A stretch of DNA of 64,000 bases from Candidatus Saccharimonadota bacterium (GTDB lineage Bacteria; Patescibacteriota; Saccharimonadia; Saccharimonadales; Saccharimonadaceae), in the NCBI GenBank assembly GCA_017516075.1, contig JAFWDS010000033.1, positions 24,471-88,470 of the forward strand, read 5' to 3'. A model generated the notes under the pieces. The model had not been told where the DNA came from, made no database searches, and saw only the letters and a program-made list of their open reading frames with translations. Shown piece by piece: positions 33,283 to 42,483 of the stretch. How positions within the stretch are numbered: position 1 is the stretch's first letter; every line of letters begins with the position of its first letter. A program made the position numbers and the translations under genes.

Positions 33283-34800
33283 ATGGAAATAGTGATTCCA
33301 ATTATTGCCGCCATAGCAGGACTCGCTGTTGGGGCTGGTGGGATTTTTGCTTACAATAAAAAGAACGAAAATGGCGGAAAAGATAAGGCTGACGATTTGA
33401 TTCGCAAGGCAAAAAGAGAGGCTTCTGACATTGTTTTGTCGGCAAAAAAAGAAGCATCATCAATTGCCGAAAAGAATCAAGCGGAAGAAAACGAACGTCG
33501 CAAGGAATGGAAAAAGACGGAAAATCGTTTGGCGGAACGCGAAACGACTTTGGATGCGAAGCTCGATCAGCTAGAGAAAAAGACCGAAAAACTTGGAAAA
33601 GAAGAACGCGAACTAGAAGAATTGAAAAAGGAAGTACGCGAGATTCGCAATAAACAGCATGAGAAGTTGGAGAAGATTGCGGGTCTGTCTAAAACCGATG
33701 CGCGTGATAAGTTGATGAAGATGACAGAAAATGATATAAAGCAAGATTTGGCGAATTTGGTAGTAAAGGAGCAGAAGGAAATCAAACACGAAATTGACGA
33801 GACGGCACAGGCGGCGCTACTTACAGCGATGGAAAGAATGTCGTCTGAAGTGACGGCGGATAGGACTATTACCGCTTTGAAACTGCCGGATGACGATATG
33901 AAGGGGCGGATTATTGGTAAGGAGGGACGCAATATTCAGGCTTTGCAGAGAGCGACTGGTGTGGACATTATGGTGGACGATACGCCAGGAATGGTGGTTT
34001 TGTCTTCATTTGATCCGATTAGGAGACAGGTGGCAAGATATGCCCTGGAGAGATTGATGAAAGATGGGCGAATTAATCCGGCTTCGATTGAGGAATCTGT
34101 AGCAAAGGCGGAGCGCGAGATTGAAAAAGAAGTAGTGCGTGCAGGTGAAGATGCGGCGCGTGAAGTGGGTGTGGTAGGAATTCCGCGGGAGATTCTGCAT
34201 TTACTTGGGGAACTCAAGTTTAGGACTTCGTATGGGCAGAATGTGCTTTTGCATTCTATTGAAATGGCGCATATGGCTGGGATGATTGCAGAGGAAGTGG
34301 GTGCAGACAAAAGAGTAACTAAGACTGCGACGCTGCTTCATGATATTGGCAAGGCGGTAACACATAAAATTGAAGGAAAGCATGCAGAGATTGGCGCGGA
34401 GCTCGCTAAAAAGTATGGTATGCCGGAACCGATTGTGCATGCAATGGCGGCACACCACGATGACATTGAACCGACTACTCCGGAAGCAGTAATCGTGAAG
34501 ATTGTAGATGCGATTTCGGCGGCGAGACCAGGAGCTAGAAATATCTCAGCGGAGAACTTTGCGGAAAGAATGCGGGATCTTGAAAATATTGCAACATCGT
34601 TTCCGGGGATTGATAAAGCCTATGCGATTTCGGCGGGTCGTGAGATTCGCGTAATTGTAGAACCAAAGCAAATTGACGATCTTTCGGCTTTGAAATTGGC
34701 GCGTGATATAGCGAATAAGATTGAGGCAACAATGTCTTATCCTGGCATTATTAAAGTTAATGTAATTCGGGAAACTAGAGCGGTAGAATACGCAAAGTAG
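33283..34800 (+). CDS. rny: ribonuclease Y
   Basis: 505 residues, the normal length. One N-terminal membrane span (IPIIAAIAGLAVGAGGIFAY) is followed by a long coiled coil (about 40-180), a KH domain (MKGRIIGKEGRNIQALQRAT) and an HD domain (TATLLHDIGKAV, MAAHHDD) with the metal-binding His and Asp pairs. RNase Y is the membrane-bound endoribonuclease that initiates mRNA decay in bacteria without RNase E. Ribosome site AGAAAGGG precedes the ATG. A bidirectional terminator follows. Confidence 0.97.
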   Translation: MEIVIPIIAAIAGLAVGAGGIFAYNKKNENGGKDKADDLIRKAKREASDIVLSAKKEASSIAEKNQAEENERRKEWKKTENRLAERETTLDAKLDQLEKKTEKLGKEERELEELKKEVREIRNKQHEKLEKIAGLSKTDARDKLMKMTENDIKQDLANLVVKEQKEIKHEIDETAQAALLTAMERMSSEVTADRTITALKLPDDDMKGRIIGKEGRNIQALQRATGVDIMVDDTPGMVVLSSFDPIRRQVARYALERLMKDGRINPASIEESVAKAEREIEKEVVRAGEDAAREVGVVGIPREILHLLGELKFRTSYGQNVLLHSIEMAHMAGMIAEEVGADKRVTKTATLLHDIGKAVTHKIEGKHAEIGAELAKKYGMPEPIVHAMAAHHDDIEPTTPEAVIVKIVDAISAARPGARNISAENFAERMRDLENIATSFPGIDKAYAISAGREIRVIVEPKQIDDLSALKLARDIANKIEATMSYPGIIKVNVIRETRAVEYAK

Positions 34801-34819
34801 TCGTCGATTAATTGAAAAA

Positions 34820-34962
34820 TGAAAAAGAGTCGGCGATAATTGCCGACTCTTTGGTGTGATGTGGTTAAGTTTTTTGCTTGATCTTGTCGAGCTCGATTCT
34901 TAAGTGAATGTGTTCATCCTGGAGAAAGTCGAAAAGCGTTTTGTGATAGCGCGCTCTTCTTT
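34820..34962 (-). ncRNA. short transcription unit between rny and the CDF gene, function unknown
   Basis: On the minus strand an extended -10 (TGGTATAAC, 34969-34974) with a weak TTTACT -35 lies 140 nt upstream of the GAGTCGGC hairpin, which on this strand is followed by TTTTTCATTTTT. The transcript would be about 140 nt. It contains a 34-codon open frame (34865-34969) with coding-like composition (for example RYHKTLFDFLQDEHIHLRIE) but no ATG, GTG or TTG start. It may be a small RNA or the remains of a small gene. Confidence 0.35.
34824..34852. terminator. bidirectional terminator behind rny
   Basis: AAAGAGTCGGC, gataatt, GCCGACTCTTT. Confidence 0.88.
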
Positions 34963-35011
34963 GAGCTTGTTATACCATATTTGATGAGAAAAGTAAAGAT
35001 TGTGGTTATGG

Positions 35012-36124
35012 TTAATCGCTGACATCTACGTCTAGGGTGATATGAATGGCATAGTTTTGATATTTGGTTTGGACTTCGTCGTAGATGTGCTGATACAATT
35101 CCTCGCGATTTTTGACGGCAAAGTCGATAATGATATCGAAGCTGATGGTTTTATCTTCTTCGTCAAGATAAAAGCCATGCATTTCGAGGACGCCTTGATG
35201 CGAAAAGACGATAGTTTTGATGTCTTGTTGAATTTTGCTAATGGATTTATCGTTGGTGTTAATTGAGTAGACGCCGATAGTATGAAGAATAACGCCATAT
35301 TTTTGAGCTATAGTTTTGGTGAGGTGACGGGAGATTTTATCAATATCGGCGACAGTGAGAGTGTCTGGGACTTCGATATGAACGGAACCAAGGTATTTGT
35401 CAGGCCCAAAATCGTGTAAAACCAAATCGAATGCGCCTTGAATGTCCTTTTCTTTAGTGATTTCTTTCTTGATTTTTTTGGTAAGAGAGCTTTCAACCCT
35501 AGTGCCAAGGATATTGTCGACAGATTCTTTGATGAGGTCGATACCGGTTTTGATAATGTATAAAGAAACTAAAATACCGACGTAGGCTTCGAGGTCGATT
35601 TGCCAGAGCATATAAATAATTGTGGAGGCGAGGACAGAGATGGAAAGGAGGCCGTCATTGAAGGCATCAATGCCGCTTGCAACGAGAGAGTCGGAGCGGA
35701 CCTTTTTGCCAGTGTTTTTGACGAAGAGGCCGAGAGCAAATTTGATAGCGATACCAGCAATTAGGATAATGATTGTAGCGATGTTGTAATCTGGAGTTTC
35801 GGGGTTGATGATTTTTTTGATGGATTCAATTAGTGCCGTGATGCCGGCATAGAGGATGATGGCGGAAACGACAAGCGAAGTGACGTATTCAATGCGACCG
35901 TGGCCGAAGGGGTGGTCACGATCGGGGGCTTTGCCAGCAAGTTTGGTGCCAATAATAGTGACGACACTGGAAAGGGCATCGCTCAAGTTGTTGACGGCGT
36001 CAGTGATGATAGCGATAGAATTAGACATGAAACCGACTGTAGCTTTGAAACCAACGAGAACGAGGTTTGCTAGGATGCTGATGATGCTGGTTTTGACAAC
36101 GGTTTGTTCGCGACGATTTTTCAT
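35012..36124 (-). CDS. cation diffusion facilitator (CDF) transporter
   Basis: About 370 residues from MKNRREQ; the frame extends 8 codons up, but TATAAT lies 6 nt before the chosen ATG. Six membrane helices follow, with the CDF metal site SNSIAIITDAVNNLSDALSS (HxxxD replaced by the N/D pattern seen in manganese/zinc members) and PDRDHPFGHGRIEYVTSL. A second pair of acidic residues, ASGIDAFNDGLLS, lies in helix 5. The cytoplasmic C-terminal domain (about 205-370) is longer than usual and may bind metal. CDF proteins export Zn2+, Mn2+, Co2+ or Fe2+ by proton exchange; the metal is not determined. Divergent from the AlkD-like gene, both apparently leaderless. Confidence 0.92.
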   Translation of the reverse strand: MKNRREQTVVKTSIISILANLVLVGFKATVGFMSNSIAIITDAVNNLSDALSSVVTIIGTKLAGKAPDRDHPFGHGRIEYVTSLVVSAIILYAGITALIESIKKIINPETPDYNIATIIILIAGIAIKFALGLFVKNTGKKVRSDSLVASGIDAFNDGLLSISVLASTIIYMLWQIDLEAYVGILVSLYIIKTGIDLIKESVDNILGTRVESSLTKKIKKEITKEKDIQGAFDLVLHDFGPDKYLGSVHIEVPDTLTVADIDKISRHLTKTIAQKYGVILHTIGVYSINTNDKSISKIQQDIKTIVFSHQGVLEMHGFYLDEEDKTISFDIIIDFAVKNREELYQHIYDEVQTKYQNYAIHITLDVDVSD

Positions 36125-36175
36125 GAAGATATTATAGCACTTTTTCATATGAGAATAATCCTTTATAATAAAAGT

Positions 36176-36898
36176 ATGAATAGAGTATGTAATTATAAGG
36201 AGTTACGGCTGAGGTTGGCGGATTTGGCGGATGATGAGTACCGCGTGTTCAGCATGAAAGGGATTCCAAGTGAGAGGCCGTTTATCGGGGTGAGGATTCC
36301 TTTGATACGGGAAATAGTAGCAAAGGTGCCAAGTGAGAAGATTGTTGAATTATTGAAGGTGGAGCCGATGGCGATTGAAGAAGTGCTCGCGAGAGGGATG
36401 TTGATTGGTCGGTTGCCGTATGAGGAGATTGTGGCTTCGTGTGATGAGTTTGATAGCAATTCATGGTTTGACTCGCAGATTGGTTATATTGATAATTGGT
36501 GTACATGTGATATTTTTTGCTCTGGAGTATGCAAGAAGATAGGGAAACATCGGGAAGAGTTTTTGGAATCGAAAGTGGATGAACTGCTTGAGGCTAAGGA
36601 TGAGTTTGCAGTGCGGGTGGGGCTGGTGATACTGAAATGCGGATATGTGAGCGAGGATTATCTTGCAGTGATTTTTGACCGAGTGGAGAGGTTGGCTAGT
36701 CGGGAAGAGTATTATGTGCGGATGGCGATAGCATGGTTGATCGCAGAATGTTTTATTAAATATCCAGATGAAACTATGGCATATCTAAAAGTTTCTAAAC
36801 TACCGAAATGGACTTATAATAAGACTATATCTAAGATTTGTGATTCGTATCGAGTGGAACCAGAGATGAAAGAAATATTAAGAAAAATGAGGAGGTGA
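36176..36898 (+). CDS. AlkD-like DNA alkylation repair protein
   Basis: 240 residues from MNRVCNYKELRL, chosen because TATAAT (36164-36169) ends 6 nt before this ATG. The protein is all-helical; RVFSMKGIPSERPFIGVRIP, YIDNWCTCDIFCSGV and VRMAIAWLIAECFIKYP match the HEAT-like AlkD family, whose members excise alkylated bases without base flipping. Key aromatic and acidic residues of the binding cleft (W and D in DNWCTCD) are visible. Ends with GGAGGTGA that serves as the ribosome site of the next gene, 1 nt on. Confidence 0.82.
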   Translation: MNRVCNYKELRLRLADLADDEYRVFSMKGIPSERPFIGVRIPLIREIVAKVPSEKIVELLKVEPMAIEEVLARGMLIGRLPYEEIVASCDEFDSNSWFDSQIGYIDNWCTCDIFCSGVCKKIGKHREEFLESKVDELLEAKDEFAVRVGLVILKCGYVSEDYLAVIFDRVERLASREEYYVRMAIAWLIAECFIKYPDETMAYLKVSKLPKWTYNKTISKICDSYRVEPEMKEILRKMRR

Positions 36899-36899
36899 A

Positions 36900-37148
36900 A
36901 TGAAGAGAGAATTAGTGATACATGGAGTGTACCGTCATTTTAAGGGGAATATGTATATAGTGGAGGATGTGGCGATTGATTCGGAGACGGATGAGTATTT
37001 GGTGATTTATCGGGCATTATATGGTGAGGGGTTGTTGTATGCGAGGCCTATGAAGATGTTTCTGAGTCCGGTTGATACTAAAAAGTATCCGGACGTGAAA
37101 CAGAAATGGCGATTTGAATACATAGAGGAAGGAGATAAAACAAAATGA
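36900..37148 (+). CDS. DUF1653 family protein
   Basis: 82 residues. The pattern IHGVYRHFKGNMYIVEDVA, LVIYRALYGEG and ARPMKMFLSPVD matches DUF1653, a small beta-rich family with conserved YRHFKG, often near nucleotide or metabolic hydrolases; its function is unknown. GGAGG at the end of the AlkD-like gene provides the ribosome site. Its stop overlaps the next ATG by 4 nt, so three genes (36176-37699) form one operon. Confidence 0.85.
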   Translation: MKRELVIHGVYRHFKGNMYIVEDVAIDSETDEYLVIYRALYGEGLLYARPMKMFLSPVDTKKYPDVKQKWRFEYIEEGDKTK

Positions 37149-37699
37149 AAATTGAATATTTAGGACATGCATGTTTTCGATTGGACGATGTGCTCGTGAT
37201 TGACCCGTATAAAGATGGATCGGTGCCGGGGCTTTCGCCTTTACGCGTGAAGGCAGTGAAGGTGATTTGTACGCACGAGCATGCTGATCATAGTGGTAGG
37301 GAATGTGTGGAGCTAGTCGATGGTGAGTGTGATTTTGAGATTCGTGAGGTGCCAAGTTGGCATGATAATGCGAACGGAAGTCTGCGTGGACCAAATACGA
37401 TTTTTGTGATTACAAAGAATAGCGAAAAGTTGGTGCATCTTGGGGACTTGGGTCATTTTCCTGACGATGAGCAGCTTGCGGTGATTTCAAATGCGGATTA
37501 TTTGTTAATACCAGTGGGTGGGTATTATACGATTGATGCGGAAATGGCGGTGAAGATTTGCGAAGCGGCGCGGCCGAAGTGTATTATCCCGATGCACTAT
37601 CGGACGACTACATCAGGTTATGCGGAACTAGCGATGGTCGATGAATTTGTGAAATTGGCGGAAGAAAAAGGTTTATCAGACATAATAAAAATAATGTAA
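37145..37699 (+). CDS. metallo-beta-lactamase-fold hydrolase (UlaG/UPF0173-like)
   Basis: 184 residues, short for the fold but with the core metal ligands: LGHACFRL at the N terminus, THEHADHS (HxHxDH), LGDLGH, and IIPMHYRT near the end. The family includes L-ascorbate-6-phosphate lactonases and many uncharacterised hydrolases. The substrate is not known. Translation is coupled to the DUF1653 gene by ATGA overlap. Confidence 0.88.
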   Translation: MKIEYLGHACFRLDDVLVIDPYKDGSVPGLSPLRVKAVKVICTHEHADHSGRECVELVDGECDFEIREVPSWHDNANGSLRGPNTIFVITKNSEKLVHLGDLGHFPDDEQLAVISNADYLLIPVGGYYTIDAEMAVKICEAARPKCIIPMHYRTTTSGYAELAMVDEFVKLAEEKGLSDIIKIM

Positions 37700-37722
37700 A
37701 AATCAGTAATCTATTGAAATGA

Positions 37723-39537
37723 TTATATGATAGAGTCTTTGCTCTTATGGCTGGATTTGCAACCCAAATAAACGATGAATATGATGGCGCCGAAAAGTGA
37801 CGCGATGATGGTTTCACCTGCGATACCTATAGTAGCTGAGGCATTGGTCGAGGCGACATGCGTTTCTAGACCAGTACTCGGGACTTTGACGGGATCTTCT
37901 TCTGCTGGAATGAGACTTTTTAGTATTGGCATGATGCTTTCGGGAATGTGACCAATGACGAGTTTTTCGGCGTTTTTGATTAGACTATACGTATAGTATA
38001 GTGAATAATTTTCGCCGTAAGTGCTTTGAGTATACTTTGCGTCTGCGATAAGGAGAGGTGCTAGAGCTTTGACGAGTTTAGGAAGATTGGTTTTGATAAC
38101 ATCAAACTCGTCTTCGGTGATGGATGGGGCTTCGCCAAATGTATCTTCATAATCGTTGTAGGTACCTATGTAGCTAGTCAGCTTTGTTAATAATTCGTCG
38201 ACGTCGGCATCAGTAGCGGTGCCTTTTAAGATTTTGACAAGACTTTGGTAGACCGGGAAGTTGGCAAGGGATTCTATTAAATCTGCACCGTAACCACCTG
38301 TCATGAGGTCCATAAGAGCGTTGCCGGCGACCATGCCGGCGAGACCTTGATCGGTGTCTTTGATAAAATCAGTGAGTTCGGATTGACGGTCGATAGTACG
38401 CATTTGATAGATTTTCATAATGGCAGAAAGAGGTGCTTTAACTTCGGAATCGAAATATTCGCGAGTGAGGACGTTGGCGTTAACGAACTGAATCCAAGAA
38501 TCCATATAATCACGGCCGTTCATAGTGGCGACATCTTCAGTGAGGCCTTCGTTGTCTGAAAGGATATTGAGGGCTCTTGCTGGATCGGAGAGGTCGGCAA
38601 TATTAATCATGGAAGTAGTAATATTAAGGTCGGCGGGATGGACCTCTTCGTAAGTGCCAGTGTTGTAAAAACCCCAAAGCTCAGGGAAGACGTAGCCGAG
38701 GAGCAAGTCGTTGCCGTCTTTGACGTCGTGAATGTTGGTGTAATTAGTGGCTACGTTGCTAGCTCTCGGTGCACCAAAAGTATAGACGTAAAAATCGTCT
38801 GGTGACATTTGGTAGTCGTCGATATTAGAGTTGATGGTTTTACCAAATAAATCGATGACGGCACCGCCACGGGAATAGCCAACAGCCCAAGTTTTGTAAT
38901 TGGTAAAATTATGATCTGTAACGTATTGATTGAAGCGTTCAACGACGAGATTGGCGGATTCAGAGAATCCAGCGTGATCGCCAGTGGTGCCGACATTGAA
39001 ATTAGAAAGCCATTCGGTCATGTAATTGTAATTACGCGGGGCAACTACGACTAGCTCTTGACCATTTGGAAGAGTCTTGTGGGCGATAGTGGTACCCATA
39101 GAATGACCGTCTTCTTCGGAAGAAATGTCCCAGCTTTCGTAGTCGGAAAAACCGAGTTGGTCTAAGAGATTGTAGAGTTTAGGGTTGGGGTTTGATGGAT
39201 CAGACGGGTAGCCATCGGCTTGGTTTTCGTAGCCAGCAAGGGCAAGGGCGTATGATACAGCGCGAAGTTTGGGGTGGTCACCAGGAGATGATTCATCAAA
39301 GTAGGCGTCACTATAATTAATGGTACTAGTTTCGTCCAAAGCGTCAAAGACGGTAACCCAAGGGTCGTTTGGATTTTCTACAAAACCATAATATGGGTAC
39401 GTAACAGCGATTTCATCTGAATCGGTAGCTGAAGTGGTATTGATTAGGGAACTAGACGAGCCGATAATGATAAGCCCTGCAGTTATAATAAATAGCGATT
39501 GTTTAAGCTTTGCTCTAAAAAAATTAATAACCCTCAC
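37723..39537 (-). CDS. secreted lipase-like protein with C-terminal sorting-type anchor
   Basis: 604 residues. A signal peptide (LFIITAGLIIIGSSSSLINTTSA) leads to an alpha/beta hydrolase region: ELVVVAPRNYNYMTEWLSNF, WAVGYSRGGAVIDLFG with the GxSxG nucleophile, FYVYTFGAPRA, and a later histidine region, resembling class 3 lipases. The C terminus has VPSTG, a hydrophobic span (about 575-595) and a basic tail KSSHKSK, the three parts of an LPxTG-type sorting signal. The enzyme probably acts at the cell surface on host or prey lipids, which would fit an organism that scavenges lipids; this is inference. Leader includes TATAAT and GGGAG. Confidence 0.75.
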   Translation of the reverse strand: MRVINFFRAKLKQSLFIITAGLIIIGSSSSLINTTSATDSDEIAVTYPYYGFVENPNDPWVTVFDALDETSTINYSDAYFDESSPGDHPKLRAVSYALALAGYENQADGYPSDPSNPNPKLYNLLDQLGFSDYESWDISSEEDGHSMGTTIAHKTLPNGQELVVVAPRNYNYMTEWLSNFNVGTTGDHAGFSESANLVVERFNQYVTDHNFTNYKTWAVGYSRGGAVIDLFGKTINSNIDDYQMSPDDFYVYTFGAPRASNVATNYTNIHDVKDGNDLLLGYVFPELWGFYNTGTYEEVHPADLNITTSMINIADLSDPARALNILSDNEGLTEDVATMNGRDYMDSWIQFVNANVLTREYFDSEVKAPLSAIMKIYQMRTIDRQSELTDFIKDTDQGLAGMVAGNALMDLMTGGYGADLIESLANFPVYQSLVKILKGTATDADVDELLTKLTSYIGTYNDYEDTFGEAPSITEDEFDVIKTNLPKLVKALAPLLIADAKYTQSTYGENYSLYYTYSLIKNAEKLVIGHIPESIMPILKSLIPAEEDPVKVPSTGLETHVASTNASATIGIAGETIIASLFGAIIFIVYLGCKSSHKSKDSII

Positions 39538-39628
39538 ATTTACTCCCTTATAATATATATTATAGCATAAGCGAGTTGAATGTGCTAAAAATTAAAAAGA
39601 TGATTAGCAATCTAAAGTGATTTAATTA

Positions 39629-40339
39629 TTATTTCTCTGCTTTGTCGGTGATGGTGATTCCGCCGAAGCCGCCGGCTGCGTCGATATAAATAGTGTGTTT
39701 GCCTTTTTCGGAAGGGTTTTTGCGATCATCAGAAAAACCGCCAAAGATAAAACCAGATTTGAGTTTGACAGCAACGTCGGATGGGACAATGATATCAATG
39801 CCGCCAAAGAGAGCGAAAGCTTTGATTATGGTATCACCAGTGAATTTAGCATTTCTTAGGTCTAGTTTGACGCCGCCAAAAATAGCTGCGACATTGGAGC
39901 CGTTAAAAACTTCGTCTTTGTAAACGCGGTCAGTGCCAGAAAAGGCAGCAAATTGAGAATCCATAGTTTTGCCATCTTTTTCGGCTTCGGCGACTTTTTT
40001 GGCAACTTCTTGATCGTTTTTATTATGAAAGAGACTTCTGACAATGATCGATAAACCGACAGCGACAAGGAAGACGGCCAAAATGACTTTCCAGGCGACA
40101 TCGTAAGAGAAAACGTCTTGAGCTGCGAGAAGTAAAATAACACCTACGGCGATGAAGCCGAGGCTCATGATTTTATCTTTGTCAGTGATAAGGCTGACAA
40201 TGCTTGGAATGATAATAAATAGTGTCCACCAGCCGTCGAAGAAAATGTCGAGGCTGAATAGTCCGAGGGCGTTGCCGCCGAAGATGATGCCGAGGGCGAT
40301 AATTGCAATGCCCCAGATGATTGGTTTAACTTGTTTCAT
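39629..40339 (-). CDS. LiaF-like membrane protein
   Basis: 236 residues. Four hydrophobic segments (about 7-25, 38-52, 59-75, 83-102) form a LiaI/LiaF-type membrane region. A C-terminal right-handed beta-structure follows, with VAAIFGGVKLDLRNA, FALFGGIDIIVPSDVAVKLK and FIFGGFSDDR, matching the LiaF cell-wall-stress C-terminal domain. In Firmicutes LiaF inhibits the LiaRS sensor; no such two-component genes are next to it, so its role here may be structural. Ribosome site AAAGGAG and TATAAT lie upstream. Confidence 0.85.
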   Translation of the reverse strand: MKQVKPIIWGIAIIALGIIFGGNALGLFSLDIFFDGWWTLFIIIPSIVSLITDKDKIMSLGFIAVGVILLLAAQDVFSYDVAWKVILAVFLVAVGLSIIVRSLFHNKNDQEVAKKVAEAEKDGKTMDSQFAAFSGTDRVYKDEVFNGSNVAAIFGGVKLDLRNAKFTGDTIIKAFALFGGIDIIVPSDVAVKLKSGFIFGGFSDDRKNPSEKGKHTIYIDAAGGFGGITITDKAEK

Positions 40340-40380
40340 TTTTATACTCCTTTGGAGTAATTATACCACTTATTTGATAT

Positions 40381-40415
40381 GATAAAAGCTTTCCGCGTTT
40401 GGAGCGGAAAGCTTT
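40381..40415 (-). terminator. terminator of the beta-helix operon
   Basis: Perfect 12-bp arms AAAGCTTTCCGC (40385-40396) and GCGGAAAGCTTT (40404-40415); on the minus strand the hairpin runs into TTTTATC. Confidence 0.85.
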
Positions 40416-40425
40416 GGGGGGACTA

Positions 40426-41763
40426 CTATAATTCAACGCCGTTTACGTAGAGCTTGTAGCCGTTTAGATTAATGTTGCTGTTGGTGGAATCAGCGTTAGT
40501 GAGAGATGTGAGGTAGGTATTGCCGGTGAGGGTGAGGGTACTACTACTGTCTAATATGAGATTAACTTCGCCTGTGTTTTCGGTATTGATGGCGCTTTGC
40601 AAAGAAGAGCCATTGGTTAGATTGATGGTGAGACTGGAAATGGAATCAACGACGATGTTGCCAGTGGTAGTTTGATTAGTGAGGTTTAGTGTGACGGTGC
40701 CACCGTTGCTACCAGATTTACCCCAAGAATCTTTTTGAATTCGCAGGAAGTTGCCGATGGTATCGTTATTGATGATTTGATTATTCTCTAGATTGATTTC
40801 AGCGGTAGTATTGGTAACATAGAAACTATCGCCTTGATTGGTGGTGATGGTAGAATTTTTTGCAGTGAAAACAGCTTGGCCGTCGGCGGCGTCGCCGGAC
40901 ATGGATTGGTAGAGGAAAATGTTCTTGTAGGTAGTGGACTGACCATTCAAAGTGTTATTAGTGTCAGTTAAAGTGGTGTTTTCGAGGGTGACGCTGTTTT
41001 TACCTTCGATGACGATGCCTTCGGAGGCGGTAGCGATGAGGTTGGCGTTTTTTACGGTAATGTCGGCAGTGGAATAAATGGCGGGGGAACCTTTGCCGGT
41101 GGTTTTGTAAGTACCTTGGTCAACAGTTACGGTGCCACCGCCTCGGTCGGAGCGGATGGCGGCACTGGAAGTGCCGGCAGTAGTGATGGTAAGGTTGGTA
41201 GCATTCATGATGCCGCCACCGGTAGTCATGATACCGCCGGAATTATCTTTGGTAGTTTCGATGGTAGAGTCGGAAATATTAACTGTGGTACCATCGGAAT
41301 TGCTATTATTTGTAGTAGCAGAACCACCGTAGCTGAAGACGCCGTTGGCGCCGGTGGCGTTGGTAGTGATTTGGGCATTCTTGATGTTCAGCGTGGCGCC
41401 ATCTTTGGCTAGAATGGCGGAATTGGTGCCATAAAAACTAGTGTTGTCGCCACCATCGGAGTCACCGGTTTTGGTGATAGTGATGTTGCTTAAATTGGCG
41501 GTGATACTGCCGGTGGCGAGGATGGCGTTTTCGTCGGAGTTCGTGGAAGTGAATTCGCCGGTTGTGATAGTCTCGTCGTTGGTAATTTCTTTGGCGGCGG
41601 AATAGGATGTGGTGGAAGTGTTGGCGTTCATTGACGGATTGGGGTTGTTGGCTACGCTGGTGTCGGTATTAACTGTGGTGATGATTAGGGCCCATAGTGC
41701 GCCCAGAACTACAACTAGGGCGGCAATAATGGAGGAATATGTAATAATCTGTTTCTTATTCAT
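40426..41763 (-). CDS. membrane-anchored beta-helix protein
   Basis: 445 residues. An N-terminal span (YSSIIAALVVVLGALWALII) anchors the chain with the rest outside. The exterior part is Thr/Asn/Gly-rich with repeated short strands (NLSNITITKTGD, TLNIKNAQITTNA, VNISDSTIETTK, TVTLNLTNQTTTGN), the signature of a right-handed parallel beta helix as in pectin-lyase-like or DUF4353-type carbohydrate-binding proteins. No catalytic residues are recognised. It lies 9 nt behind a second small membrane protein, so the pair is likely one operon acting at the cell surface. Confidence 0.75.
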   Translation of the reverse strand: MNKKQIITYSSIIAALVVVLGALWALIITTVNTDTSVANNPNPSMNANTSTTSYSAAKEITNDETITTGEFTSTNSDENAILATGSITANLSNITITKTGDSDGGDNTSFYGTNSAILAKDGATLNIKNAQITTNATGANGVFSYGGSATTNNSNSDGTTVNISDSTIETTKDNSGGIMTTGGGIMNATNLTITTAGTSSAAIRSDRGGGTVTVDQGTYKTTGKGSPAIYSTADITVKNANLIATASEGIVIEGKNSVTLENTTLTDTNNTLNGQSTTYKNIFLYQSMSGDAADGQAVFTAKNSTITTNQGDSFYVTNTTAEINLENNQIINNDTIGNFLRIQKDSWGKSGSNGGTVTLNLTNQTTTGNIVVDSISSLTINLTNGSSLQSAINTENTGEVNLILDSSSTLTLTGNTYLTSLTNADSTNSNINLNGYKLYVNGVEL

Positions 41764-41772
41764 TGTTGTTCC

Positions 41773-42111
41773 TTAGCTATTGGTACTTTGAGTTTTGTTG
41801 TTCTTGGATTTTGAGCGCGAAGTGCCACTTTGGTCGTTCTGGTTATCTTGGTTTTCGGTATTACCCGAATTGTTTTCATTGTTTGGCATTTCGGGCGGAG
41901 TGCCGCCTTGGTCACCGCTTGGCATCTCAGGTGGAGTGCCACCGCCTGGCATTTGCATTGATTGGTTGGTATTACTGGTGCCGACGCCGGCTAGTTTGAT
42001 ATAAGCGAAAAAAGCACCGGTAGAGATTACTGCGCCGACTAGCACGCCGATGACGAAAAGAATAATTTTTTCTTTCGTAGTATCTTTAGCAATAGGTTTT
42101 TCATTTTCCAT
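41773..42111 (-). CDS. small membrane protein with Pro/Gly/Asn-rich exterior
   Basis: 112 residues. One span (ILFVIGVLVGAVISTGAFFA) follows a charged cytoplasmic start, then a disordered exterior with GGGTPPEMPSGDQGGTPPEM repeats and an Asn/Gln/Ser tail. It is the first gene of the beta-helix operon and probably a partner of that protein. Ribosome site AAAGGAG and TATAAT precede it. Confidence 0.7.
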   Translation of the reverse strand: MENEKPIAKDTTKEKIILFVIGVLVGAVISTGAFFAYIKLAGVGTSNTNQSMQMPGGGTPPEMPSGDQGGTPPEMPNNENNSGNTENQDNQNDQSGTSRSKSKNNKTQSTNS

Positions 42112-42225
42112 AATTTATGCTCCTTTATAACTATTATACGATACCATTATAAGTTGGTTTGCTAAAAGGAAACTGAAAAGATGTGTGAGGTCTGGTATAA
42201 TGGTGATAAATAAAGAAAGGATTTT

Positions 42226-42483
42226 ATGGAACAAGCTATATGTCAAAGTTGTGCGATGCCGCTGACGTCGGATGATATGTATGGTACGAATGCGGATGGA
42301 AGCGTGAACAAGGATTACTGTAAGTGGTGCTATGATAAGGGTGAGTTTTTGGATAAGTGCACGATGGAAGAATATATCGAGAAGTGTTCGCAGTTTGGCG
42401 AGCAGGCGGGGATGACAAATGAGCAGATGAAGGAGTATTGTACGAAAGTATTTCCGACGTTGAAGAGGTGGAAGAAGGATTAG
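42226..42483 (+). CDS. small zinc-ribbon protein
   Basis: 85 residues. CQSCAMPL and CKWCYDKGEF form a four-cysteine zinc ribbon, followed by CTMEEYIEKCSQF and FPTLKRW, the pattern of the Zn_ribbon_2 putative regulator family. TATAAT and an AAAGG ribosome site lie upstream. Function unknown; DNA or protein binding is possible. Confidence 0.85.
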   Translation: MEQAICQSCAMPLTSDDMYGTNADGSVNKDYCKWCYDKGEFLDKCTMEEYIEKCSQFGEQAGMTNEQMKEYCTKVFPTLKRWKKD

